A stretch of 64,000 nucleotides of DNA from JAIQFL01 sp035295745 (GTDB lineage Bacteria > Acidobacteriota > Terriglobia > Bryobacterales > Bryobacteraceae), in the NCBI GenBank assembly GCA_035295745.1, contig DATGIL010000089.1, positions 20,038 to 84,037 of the forward strand, given 5' to 3'. Below the pieces are notes generated by a model, which saw only the letters and a program-made list of their open reading frames with translations, made no database searches and was not told the origin of the DNA. The first letter of the stretch is position 1; each line of letters starts with the position of its first letter. A program made the translations under genes and the position numbers. Below are positions 16,939 to 24,861 of this stretch, in pieces.

Positions 16939-17826
16939 ATGCCCCGGCACAAGATCTCAATCGTTCTCATAACGGCATCGATACCGCTATTTACCTTCGG
17001 GCGATCGCCGAGTCCGGACCTTTCCCGGGCGGAAGAACTGTACCGGAAAACGGAGTATGGGCGAGCGATCAACGTCCTACAAGCGCTGGATGAGAGAGAC
17101 GCGGCGGTTTACGCCTTGCTGGGCAAAGCCTGGTTCATGCAAGGGCAATATAAACAAGCTATTGCTGATTTGGAGAAAGCCGTCGCAAGCGATAGCCTCA
17201 ATTCCGATTATTATGACTGGCTCGGCCGCGCATACGGAAGATTAGCTGAGGGATCGAGCGTTCTGTCGGCACTCGGATACGCCAAGAAGACGGTCCATGC
17301 TTTTGAGCGCGCTGTAGAGATCGATCCCTCGAACCTGGAGGCATTGAGCGACGTTTTCGAATACTATTTGGAGGCGCCCGGAATGGTGGGGGGAGGCCTG
17401 GAGAAGGCCGAGAAGATTGCCGGACGTTTCGCGGGTCTCAATACGGCGGAATATCACTGGGCGCGCGCCAGGATCGCCGAGAAGCGCAGAGACTTCGCGA
17501 CAGCGGAACGGGAGTTCCGCGAAGCTTTCGCGACAGATTCCAATGAAGTGGGGCGCGCGCTCGATCTCGCTGCGTTTCTCTCCTCGCGCGGCAGGTACAG
17601 CGAAAGTGACGCACTTTTCCGAACCGCCGGGGAGGCCTATCCGCGCTCGCCCAAAGTGCTATATGCCCGCGCAGCCGCATACATTCAAAGCAAACGGAAA
17701 CTAGACGAAGCCGAAGCGCTTCTGAATCGCTATCTCGCGCTGCAAACCACGCCTGAGGATCCCTCGCGCCTGGAGGCCGCCGCACTCCTGAAATCAGCCA
17801 GGGAGTTGCGTGCCAAACGAACGTAG
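16939..17826 (+). CDS. Secreted TPR protein
   Basis: A 295-residue exported TPR protein. A signal-like N-terminus (ISIVLITASIPLFTFG) is followed by at least five helix pairs of TPR type: AEELYRKTEYGRAINVLQAL, AVYALLGKAWFMQGQYKQAI, DYYDWLGRAYGRLAEGSS, a region around FERAVEIDPSNLEALSDVF, and later YHWARARIAEKRRDFATAE. The sequence allows a GTG start at 16930; the ATG at 16939 gives the better signal peptide. No ribosome-binding site is evident. It is the full-length relative of the protein at 13824. TPR proteins scaffold protein complexes; the partner is unknown. Confidence 0.8.
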   Translation: MPRHKISIVLITASIPLFTFGRSPSPDLSRAEELYRKTEYGRAINVLQALDERDAAVYALLGKAWFMQGQYKQAIADLEKAVASDSLNSDYYDWLGRAYGRLAEGSSVLSALGYAKKTVHAFERAVEIDPSNLEALSDVFEYYLEAPGMVGGGLEKAEKIAGRFAGLNTAEYHWARARIAEKRRDFATAEREFREAFATDSNEVGRALDLAAFLSSRGRYSESDALFRTAGEAYPRSPKVLYARAAAYIQSKRKLDEAEALLNRYLALQTTPEDPSRLEAAALLKSARELRAKRT

Positions 17827-17842
17827 AAAAGGAGCAAATGAA

Positions 17843-18085
17843 ATGAAACACGCTTCTCCGAGTTACGCTGCTGGAATATGGTGCAGGACGATGCACGACT
17901 CACCCATGTGGCCTTCTCATGGTCATTACCGATGCCGCACTTGCGGACGAGAGTATCCGGTCCCATGGGAACTCGGAGTAACGAACGCACCGTGGCGGCC
18001 CAGAGATGAGGGATTGGTCGATAGCGGAACGCATCGCGTCGGGCGACCGGCCGCGCACGCCGTACAGCTAAGGCGTCCGTTGTGA
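17843..18085 (+). CDS. Small CxxC protein, possible zinc ribbon
   Basis: An 80-residue protein starting at the ATG at 17843, after an AAAGGAG ribosome-binding site and an overlapping ATGAAATGA minicistron. The centre HYRCRTCGREYPVPWE holds one CxxC pair; further Cys/His residues upstream (WCRTMHDSPMW) could complete a metal site. The C-terminal 30 residues are low in coding character. It follows the TPR gene by 16 bases. Function unknown. Confidence 0.5.
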   Translation: MKHASPSYAAGIWCRTMHDSPMWPSHGHYRCRTCGREYPVPWELGVTNAPWRPRDEGLVDSGTHRVGRPAAHAVQLRRPL

Positions 18086-18116
18086 CAGAAGCGTCATCGT
18101 TATTCGTCAGGTGATC

Positions 18117-18749
18117 ATGTTCAGAGTAGTTACAGTAGAACGGGAGTATGGCAGCGGCGGCGGACTGATCGCGCGGCGGGTTGCACGGGACTTGGGCTGG
18201 AAACTGCTCGACCACACGTTGATTTCGAGTGTTGCGCAAGTGGCTCACGTGGACGCCGTCACAGTCGAACGATACGATGAGCATGTCGACTCGTGGTGGC
18301 ATCGCCTGAATCGAAACGGTCTCCAGGCGTGGGCGGTTGCCGCCGGTGTAGCCCTCGAAGATGCCCGGTTCTTTGACGCTGACACGACCGCAGAGCTCGT
18401 GCAGGATTGCATCGCGAAAGCGGCGGCAGCAGGGAATTGCGTGGTTGTGGGCCGTGGGGCCGAATGCGTGTTACAGGGCTGGGAGGACGCTCTCCGCGTT
18501 TTCATTTATGCCCCCTGGGAAGAGCGGGTTGCGCGTGTGCGAACTCGCGTCGAAGACAGGTGCGATGTCCAGGAATTGCTTGGGGAGACCGACCGTGAAC
18601 GCGCCAGCTATATCCGGACCTACCACGGGTGCGAGTGGAAGGACCCGCATCTTTATCACATGATGCTGAGCTCGCAAATCGGTATCGAGAGCGCCGCATC
18701 CACGATCGTCAATGCCGTTTTGCGGAGCCGACGCTGGGAAAACCAATGA
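18117..18749 (+). CDS. Cytidylate-kinase-like family protein
   Basis: A 210-residue P-loop kinase-like protein. The family start FRVVTVEREYGSGGGLIARRVA replaces the classical Walker A with a GSGGG loop, followed by LGWKLLDHTLI, CVVVGRGAECVL and an Arg-rich lid region (RVARVRTRVEDR). This matches the cytidylate kinase-like family (PF13189), whose substrate is not known. GTG at 18111 is an alternative start. The stop overlaps the acetate kinase ATG by four bases (ATGA), so the two are co-translated, suggesting a link to acetyl-phosphate metabolism or its regulation. Confidence 0.82.
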   Translation: MFRVVTVEREYGSGGGLIARRVARDLGWKLLDHTLISSVAQVAHVDAVTVERYDEHVDSWWHRLNRNGLQAWAVAAGVALEDARFFDADTTAELVQDCIAKAAAAGNCVVVGRGAECVLQGWEDALRVFIYAPWEERVARVRTRVEDRCDVQELLGETDRERASYIRTYHGCEWKDPHLYHMMLSSQIGIESAASTIVNAVLRSRRWENQ

Positions 18750-19990
18750 ACGTTTTCGTTATCAATGCGGGAAGTTCCAGCCTGAAGTTCCAGGTGATCG
18801 CCACAGACGTGGAACGAATCCAGCACGATCAAGATGAGCTTCTGTGTGGTGGGCAGGTGGAGCGAATCGGCGGGGAAGCGATCTTCACGGTGCGGAACCG
18901 CGCCGGTCTCAGGCAAAAGCTGACCGCGCCGATCCGCGACGTTTCTGCGGCACTCGACTATGTGCTTCGCTGGCTGGCATCGGATCGCTCCGGGGTCGAC
19001 GAGATTCGCAGTCTGGGTGACATCCACGCCGTGGGACACCGCGTCGTGCATGGCGGCGAGCTATTCAAGGAATCGGTGATCATCGACGACGAAGTGCTGA
19101 AAGGAATCGAGGACTGCATCGACCTGGCGCCCCTCCATAACCCCAACAACCTCCGCGGAATTCGAGCATTGCGCCAGATCGTCGGCCTGGCCACACCACA
19201 GGTCGCGGTATTCGATACCGCTTTTCACTCGACGATTCCCGAGTACGCTTATCTCTACGCGCTGCCCTACCATCTCTACCGCCGTCATCGCATCCGGCGC
19301 TACGGATTTCACGGAACGTCCCATCGATACGTGGCATTTCGCTACCGCGGATTGCACGGGCTGACACGCGAACAGACGCACGTGATCACGCTCCACCTGG
19401 GCAACGGCTGCTCGGCCGCGGCAATCCGCGGAGGGCATACCTTGGATACCTCGATGGGCATGACGCCGCTCGAGGGCCTGGTGATGGGGACGCGCTCGGG
19501 CGACCTGGACCCGGCGATCATCGACCTGATTGCAATCAAGGAAGGACTTTCCACGCACGAAGTCGAATCCCTTCTCAACACGCAGTCCGGACTGCTGGGC
19601 ATCTCCGGCCTGAGCAATGATATGAAGGTCCTGGAACAGGAGTTGAAGGAGCACGACGACCGCCGCGTGCGCCTGGCCATCGAGGTCTTCTGCTATCGCG
19701 TGCGGAAGTATATCGGCGCCTATTTGGCCTCGATGGGCGGGGCTGATGCGGTGATATTCACTGGCGGAATCGGCGAGAATTCCGCCGAAATCCGGAGCCG
19801 GATCTGCGCGGGCCTGGAGTGGGCCGGTCTGATCATCGATGACGCTCAAAACCAGCAGATCGTGGGGCGTGAAGGCCGAATCAGCAACGATGCATCGAGA
19901 GTGCACGCCTGGGTGATTCCTACCAACGAGGAACTGCTGATTGCGCGCGATACGGTGCGCTGCGTTCTGGGCGAGCCGCACCCTTCGTAA
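18746..19990 (+). CDS. ackA: Acetate kinase
   Basis: A 414-residue acetate kinase, which reversibly converts acetyl phosphate + ADP to acetate + ATP in the cytoplasm. Family signatures are all present: VFVINAGSSSLKFQ at the N-terminus, RYGFHGTSHRYV, HLGNGCSAAAIRGG with DTSMGMTPLEGLVMGTRSGD, and FTGGIGENSAEIR. Length is slightly above the usual 400. The ATG overlaps the preceding kinase-like gene; the longer upstream frame is that gene read in another frame. Downstream lies phosphoketolase, which makes acetyl phosphate, so the pair forms a short ATP-yielding route without phosphotransacetylase. Confidence 0.97.
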   Translation: MNVFVINAGSSSLKFQVIATDVERIQHDQDELLCGGQVERIGGEAIFTVRNRAGLRQKLTAPIRDVSAALDYVLRWLASDRSGVDEIRSLGDIHAVGHRVVHGGELFKESVIIDDEVLKGIEDCIDLAPLHNPNNLRGIRALRQIVGLATPQVAVFDTAFHSTIPEYAYLYALPYHLYRRHRIRRYGFHGTSHRYVAFRYRGLHGLTREQTHVITLHLGNGCSAAAIRGGHTLDTSMGMTPLEGLVMGTRSGDLDPAIIDLIAIKEGLSTHEVESLLNTQSGLLGISGLSNDMKVLEQELKEHDDRRVRLAIEVFCYRVRKYIGAYLASMGGADAVIFTGGIGENSAEIRSRICAGLEWAGLIIDDAQNQQIVGREGRISNDASRVHAWVIPTNEELLIARDTVRCVLGEPHPS

Positions 19991-20017
19991 GAGCACCTGC
20001 CATGGCGCTACACCCAA

Positions 20018-20051
20018 CTTCGGCAGAAGACGTAGGCATCTGCCAACGGCA
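20018..20051. promoter_or_regulatory. Enhancer-like dyads upstream of phosphoketolase
   Basis: CTTCGGCA (20018-20025) is followed by the inverted repeat GGCAGA...TCTGCC and by TGCCAACGGCA (20041-20051). It lies 90-120 bases before a sigma-54-type promoter and uses the same half-site as the other dyads. Confidence 0.45.
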
Positions 20052-20139
20052 CAGACCCGAGTCTGACCGCCGCGTCTCAACAGCCGCGCAACGCTCCTGC
20101 ACCCAACACGTAGTGACGCTTGTGCAGCCCTTCACCGAG

Positions 20140-20155
20140 TGGCCAACAGAATGCA
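20140..20155 (+). promoter_or_regulatory. Sigma-54-type promoter for phosphoketolase
   Basis: TGGCCAACAGAATGCA has GG-N10-GC spacing and closely resembles the efflux-operon element at 4451. The predicted start near 20166 leaves a leader of about 80 bases before the xfp ATG. Confidence 0.5.
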
Positions 20156-20245
20156 ATTCAAACCTGCGAATCCGAACCACCGCGGAAGTTCCAGACGGCC
20201 TTTCGTCGAGCTTGAGTATTTCACCTGCCCAAAAGGAGTTTACGC

Positions 20246-22687
20246 ATGACGCCCGTTATCGAAACGGATCAACTCTCCAGCAATTCACTTAGCGCTTATG
20301 GGATCGCACGGTCGACAATCGCGGGAGCGCCACTGGGCCCCGCGGAGCTGATAAAGACCGACGCTTATTGGCGGGCCTGTAACTACCTGGCGCTCGGCAT
20401 GATCTATCTCCAGGACAATCCGCTTCTGAAAGAGCCGCTCCGGCCCGAGCACGTCAAGAACCGGCTTCTGGGCCATTGGGGATCGAGTCCCGGACTCGCG
20501 TTCACATATATTCACCTGAACCGTCTCATCAAGAAGTTGGACCTTAACATGATCTTCATGGCCGGCCCTGGCCACGGCGCGCCGGGAGTGCTGGCTCCTG
20601 GCTATCTCGAGGGTGCCTACTCAGAAATTTATCCGGAAAAGAGCGAAGACGAGCGAGGGCTGCGCGAATTCTTCAAGCAGTTCTCGTTTCCCGGCGGGAT
20701 CGGAAGTCACTGCACGCCCGAGACGCCCGGCTCTATACACGAAGGCGGTGAGCTGGGCTACGTGCTGTCGCACGCCTGCGGGGCCGCTTTCGATAATCCG
20801 GATCTGATCGTTGCCGCCGTAGTGGGCGATGGAGAGGCGGAAACCGGGCCGCTGGCGACATCCTGGCACATCAGCAAGTTCCTGAACCCGGTCCGCGACG
20901 GCGCGGTTCTGCCGATCCTTCACCTGAACGGATATAAAATCAACAACCCCACTCTTCTGGCCCGGATCACCCACGAGGAGTTAGAGGATCTGTTCCGAGG
21001 CTACGGCTGGACGCCTTACTTCGTCGAGGGATCCGATCCCGACAGCATGCACCAGGCGATGGCCGCGACGGTGGAACATTGCGTCCGGGAAATTCGGTTG
21101 CATCAGCAGGAATCGAGGCGCAGCGGCGTGGCTCGCAGGCCGCGCTGGCCCATGATTATTCTGCGTTCCCCGAAGGGCTGGGGCGCGCCGGTAGAAGTCG
21201 GAGGCCATCGGGTGGAAGGCTTCTGGCGTGCGCACCAGGTTCCAGTCACGGACGTCAAGAAGAATCCGCAGCAACTGCAGATCCTCGAGCAGTGGATGCG
21301 CGCCCAGAAGCCCGAGGAACTCTTTGACCAGAGTGGCAAGCTGATCCCCGAATTGAAGGAACTCGCGCCTGTGGGTGAGCGCCGCATGAGCGCCAATCCG
21401 CACGCCAACGGCGGAATTCTCAAGAAAGCTCTGCGACTGCCGCCGTTCGCCGACTACGCCGTCAAGGTAGACCGCCCGGGCGCCATCGAGGCCGAAAACG
21501 TGGCTCCGCTGGGCACATTCCTGAGAGACGTCATGAAGCTGAACATGACCAACTTCCGTGTGTTCGGGCCCGACGAAAACACTTCCAACAAGCTCCAAGC
21601 AATCTACCAGGCCTCCAAGAAGTTCTGGATTGCCGAGTATTTCCCCGAAGATCAGGACGGGACCGAACTGGCGCCCGACGGCCGCGTCGTCGAAATGCTC
21701 AGTGAGCACACCATGGAGGGCATGCTCGAAGGCTACTTGTTGACCGGAAGACACGGTTTCCTGTCTTCGTACGAAGCGTTCGTACACGTCATCGACTCGA
21801 TGTTCAACCAACACGCGAAGTGGCTGTCGATCTGCAATCATCTCTCCTGGCGGCGCGACATCGCATCACTGAACCTGTTGATCACATCCACGGTGTGGCG
21901 GCAGGACCACAACGGCTTTACCCATCAGGACCCCGGCTTCCTCGACGTCGTGCTCAATAAGAGCGCGGCGGTGACCCGCATCTATCTTCCGCCAGACGTG
22001 AACTGCCTGCTCTCCGTTGCCAACCACTGCCTGCGAAGCGAGAACTACATCAATGTGATCGTTTCGGACAAGCAGCTTCACCTGCAGTACCTCAATATGG
22101 AAGCTGCGATCGAGCACTGCACCAAAGGCATCGGCATCTGGGACTGGGCGAGTAACGATCGGGGCTGCGAGCCGGATGTGGTTTTTGCGGCGGCCGGCGA
22201 TATTCCCACTCAGGAGGCTCTGGCCGCGACCGTTCTGTTGCGCGAGGAATTCCCCGACCTCAAGGTTCGCTTCGTCAACGTGGTCGATCTTTTCAAACTC
22301 GAGCCCAGCACGGAGCATCCGCACGGACTTTCCGATAAGGACTTCGACTCCCTGTTCACGACGGACAAGCCGATCATCTTCAATTTCCATGGATATCCGT
22401 GGCTGATCCATCGACTGACCTACCGGCGCACTAACCACAAGAACCTGCATGTGCGCGGCTACAAGGAAAAAGGTAACATCAATACGCCGATGGAGTTGGC
22501 GATCAACAACGAAACCGACCGCTTCAGCCTTGCCGTCGACGCCATCGACCGCGTCCCCACTCTGCAGCGCGTCGGCGCACATGCCAAGGAGAAGTTCCGC
22601 AACAGTCAAATCGCCTGCCGCCGGCACGCATACGAACATGGCATCGACGCCCCGGAGATCACGGGATGGCGCTGGCCCAACAAGTAA
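20246..22687 (+). CDS. xfp: Phosphoketolase (xylulose-5-phosphate/fructose-6-phosphate)
   Basis: An 813-residue thiamine-diphosphate phosphoketolase, which cleaves xylulose 5-phosphate (and often fructose 6-phosphate) with phosphate to acetyl phosphate plus glyceraldehyde 3-phosphate or erythrose 4-phosphate. Characteristic stretches are MAGPGHGAPGVLAPGYLEG, the TPP/Mg site GDGEAETGPLATSWH...LNGYKINNPT, SPKGWGAP and a C-terminal GYKEKGNINTPMELAI. A strong AAAAGGAG precedes the ATG. Length is normal. Together with ackA and pyk it gives a bifid-shunt-like fermentative branch; fructose-6-phosphate use cannot be decided from sequence alone. Confidence 0.96.
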   Translation: MTPVIETDQLSSNSLSAYGIARSTIAGAPLGPAELIKTDAYWRACNYLALGMIYLQDNPLLKEPLRPEHVKNRLLGHWGSSPGLAFTYIHLNRLIKKLDLNMIFMAGPGHGAPGVLAPGYLEGAYSEIYPEKSEDERGLREFFKQFSFPGGIGSHCTPETPGSIHEGGELGYVLSHACGAAFDNPDLIVAAVVGDGEAETGPLATSWHISKFLNPVRDGAVLPILHLNGYKINNPTLLARITHEELEDLFRGYGWTPYFVEGSDPDSMHQAMAATVEHCVREIRLHQQESRRSGVARRPRWPMIILRSPKGWGAPVEVGGHRVEGFWRAHQVPVTDVKKNPQQLQILEQWMRAQKPEELFDQSGKLIPELKELAPVGERRMSANPHANGGILKKALRLPPFADYAVKVDRPGAIEAENVAPLGTFLRDVMKLNMTNFRVFGPDENTSNKLQAIYQASKKFWIAEYFPEDQDGTELAPDGRVVEMLSEHTMEGMLEGYLLTGRHGFLSSYEAFVHVIDSMFNQHAKWLSICNHLSWRRDIASLNLLITSTVWRQDHNGFTHQDPGFLDVVLNKSAAVTRIYLPPDVNCLLSVANHCLRSENYINVIVSDKQLHLQYLNMEAAIEHCTKGIGIWDWASNDRGCEPDVVFAAAGDIPTQEALAATVLLREEFPDLKVRFVNVVDLFKLEPSTEHPHGLSDKDFDSLFTTDKPIIFNFHGYPWLIHRLTYRRTNHKNLHVRGYKEKGNINTPMELAINNETDRFSLAVDAIDRVPTLQRVGAHAKEKFRNSQIACRRHAYEHGIDAPEITGWRWPNK

Positions 22688-22712
22688 GTAAGCCGCAATA
22701 CCTCTCCCTCTT

Positions 22713-24125
22713 ATGGCGAAAACCAAGATTGTGGCCACGCTCGGTCCGTCCAGCGACTCGCCGGACACCATCGGGCAACTAATTCGCAGCGGCGTCAGCG
22801 TCATTCGGCTGAACATGTCGCACGGCACTTATCCGCAACACGCCGATCGCATTCAGCGCGTGCGGCAGGCAGCCAAAGAACAGGACGCGCAGACGGCCAT
22901 ACTCCTCGATCTACAAGGCCCGAAAATCCGGTTGGGCACGTTTCAGAATGGCGGGTGCGTAGTTGAGGAGGGTCGCCAGTTCGTGCTCACCGCCCAGCCG
23001 ATTGTCGGGACGTGCGAACGGGCATCCTGCAGCTATCCCGAGTTGGCAACCGATGTTCAGGCGGGCGATCGCGTGCTGCTGGCCGATGGAGCGCTGGAAC
23101 TGCGCGTCTGTTCCTCGGACGGCAGCGAAGTCGTGTGCGACGTGGTGCGCGGCGGGCCGATCTCCGATCACAAGGGCATCAACCTGCCGGACGTCCATGT
23201 GAGCAGCCCTTCGCTCACCAAGAAGGACGTGGCGGATTTGCGATTCGGCATCGAGAACGGTGTTGACCTGGTGGCACTGTCGTTTGTACGCAAACGGGAT
23301 GATGTCTTGCGACTGCGCGTGCATCTGGAAGACTACGATGCGAAGATCCCGATCGTATCCAAAATCGAGAAGCCTGAAGCGTGGACCAACTTCGACTCCA
23401 TTCTCGAGGAGTCGGATGGCGTGATGATCGCGCGCGGCGACCTGGGCGTGGAATTGGCAGTCGAGAAGGTGCCATCCATTCAGAAATCTGCTATCCGGCG
23501 CGCGCGACGGCTCGGGAAATTCGTCATCACCGCGACGCAAATGCTCGAAACCATGATGGACCACCCATATCCCACGCGCGCCGAGGTCAGCGACATCGCC
23601 AACGCGATCTACGATGGAACCGATGCCGTGATGCTCTCGGGCGAAACGGCCGCGGGCAAATATCCGCTGGAAGCCGCCCGCATGATGGCGCGCATCGCGG
23701 CCGAGGCCGAGATGTCGGCTGATTTTCGTGCCCTCCCGAAGCCGGAGAATCCCACGTACGCCAATGTCGTGGCGGACGCCGCATATCACGCAGCCCAGGC
23801 AGTCGAAGCGCGGGCCATTGTCGTCTTCACCGCCACGGGCTCAACGGCCCGGCTGATCTCGCGCTTCCGTCCGCCGGTGCCGATTTACGCCTTCACCCCC
23901 AAGGAAGCGGTCGCGCGGCAATTGCAGGTGAGCTTCGGCGTTCGCGCAGTGATTGCGCCGGATACCTGCTCCACCGACGAGATGATCCAGGTGTTGGATC
24001 GAATCCTGCTGCAGAACGGTTGTTTGAGGAAGGGCGACACCGTCGTGTTTGTCGCGGGCCAGCCCATCGGCCGTGCCGGCACCACAAACCTGATGAAATT
24101 ACACCGCGTGGGGGAACTGCACTGA
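22713..24125 (+). CDS. pyk: Pyruvate kinase
   Basis: A 470-residue pyruvate kinase (phosphoenolpyruvate + ADP to pyruvate + ATP). N-terminal KTKIVATLGPSSDSP, the ILLDLQGPKIRLG segment, the catalytic-site region IPIVSKIEKPEAW with ARGDLGVEL, and the ITATQMLETM signature are all present. A C-terminal allosteric-type domain of normal length follows. It starts 25 bases after xfp in the same direction, so the two are probably cotranscribed. No good ribosome-binding site is visible. Confidence 0.96.
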   Translation: MAKTKIVATLGPSSDSPDTIGQLIRSGVSVIRLNMSHGTYPQHADRIQRVRQAAKEQDAQTAILLDLQGPKIRLGTFQNGGCVVEEGRQFVLTAQPIVGTCERASCSYPELATDVQAGDRVLLADGALELRVCSSDGSEVVCDVVRGGPISDHKGINLPDVHVSSPSLTKKDVADLRFGIENGVDLVALSFVRKRDDVLRLRVHLEDYDAKIPIVSKIEKPEAWTNFDSILEESDGVMIARGDLGVELAVEKVPSIQKSAIRRARRLGKFVITATQMLETMMDHPYPTRAEVSDIANAIYDGTDAVMLSGETAAGKYPLEAARMMARIAAEAEMSADFRALPKPENPTYANVVADAAYHAAQAVEARAIVVFTATGSTARLISRFRPPVPIYAFTPKEAVARQLQVSFGVRAVIAPDTCSTDEMIQVLDRILLQNGCLRKGDTVVFVAGQPIGRAGTTNLMKLHRVGELH

Positions 24126-24170
24126 CCTGGGTTCCGAAGTCGGAATTACGCGCCGTAGAACGGGGAAGCC

Positions 24171-24362
24171 ATGAGAGTTCCTTTGCCCGACAGCACAAAA
24201 GCTCGCGTGGAAGTCGTGAACAACCTCTTCGCACAGCCAGCCTCAAAAGCCGAAAGCTGCATGACCATGCGCCACCAGGCGAAGGGATGGTGCCGCTTGT
24301 GCGATCCGATTTCGGGTCAGTGCCGCCACCTCTGCGTGCCGAAATGCAGCCGGTCGCGCTAA
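24171..24362 (+). CDS. Small cysteine-rich hypothetical protein
   Basis: 63 residues whose second half is Cys-rich: WCRLCDPISGQCRHLCVPKC, with spacings CxxC-x6-CxxxC-x3-C. ACGGGGAA lies before the ATG. It follows pyk by about 45 bases. It could bind a metal, but no family was recognised and a chance frame is possible. Confidence 0.35.
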   Translation: MRVPLPDSTKARVEVVNNLFAQPASKAESCMTMRHQAKGWCRLCDPISGQCRHLCVPKCSRSR

Positions 24363-24448
24363 GGGCATGTCCGCTACGTGTGAATGGTTTCCATCGACAT
24401 TACCGGGGTTCCGTTCGAGGTGCCCGGGGCTGAACCTGGCGCGGATTC

Positions 24449-24861
24449 TTAGCTACCGCTGAACCGATACCGGTGCAACACCGTTAGCTGCTGACGAAAG
24501 CCGGGCGATCGTTTACCGTAATCGACGGCGCCTGGCGCCCATGGGAAGTCGCAATTTGCTGGATTCAGAAGACCCTCGTCTAACAGCGACTGCTGACTTA
24601 TGATCAGCGCATTCCCTGCGAATAATGACAATGGCTGATGTGGCGAGTCTCCGCAACCCGTCGGCCCCAAAGGAGCGCCTGCCAGTAACTTTGGCCGGCG
24701 GCATGAAGCCGGTCGATCCACGCAAACGCCTCCGGTCCCAAGTCCCCAATGCCGTACGCCGACGGCAAGGACGTGACATGCAGCAGTAAGCCCGGTGCCC
24801 GGTACTCTGGCGCAAACGGGAGTGCTTTGTGGAGACCCTTGCGCTCTACGGTACCGGACAC
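24449..24861 (-). pseudogene. malQ: Decayed 4-alpha-glucanotransferase (malQ), N-terminal remnant
   Basis: The first frame (from 24861) encodes APGLLLHVTSLPSAYGIGD and AFAWIDRLHAAGQSYWQAL, the MalQ N-terminus. A one-base deletion near 24672 (expected CCC, found CC) moves it to the next frame, which continues LGPTGCGDSPHQPLS and FAGNALIIS as in MalQ. Similarity ends near the VDYG motif and the frame stops at 24449. Only about 130 of about 500 residues remain and the catalytic domain is gone. The start overlaps the end of glgP, so this was the last gene of the glycogen operon. Confidence 0.8.
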
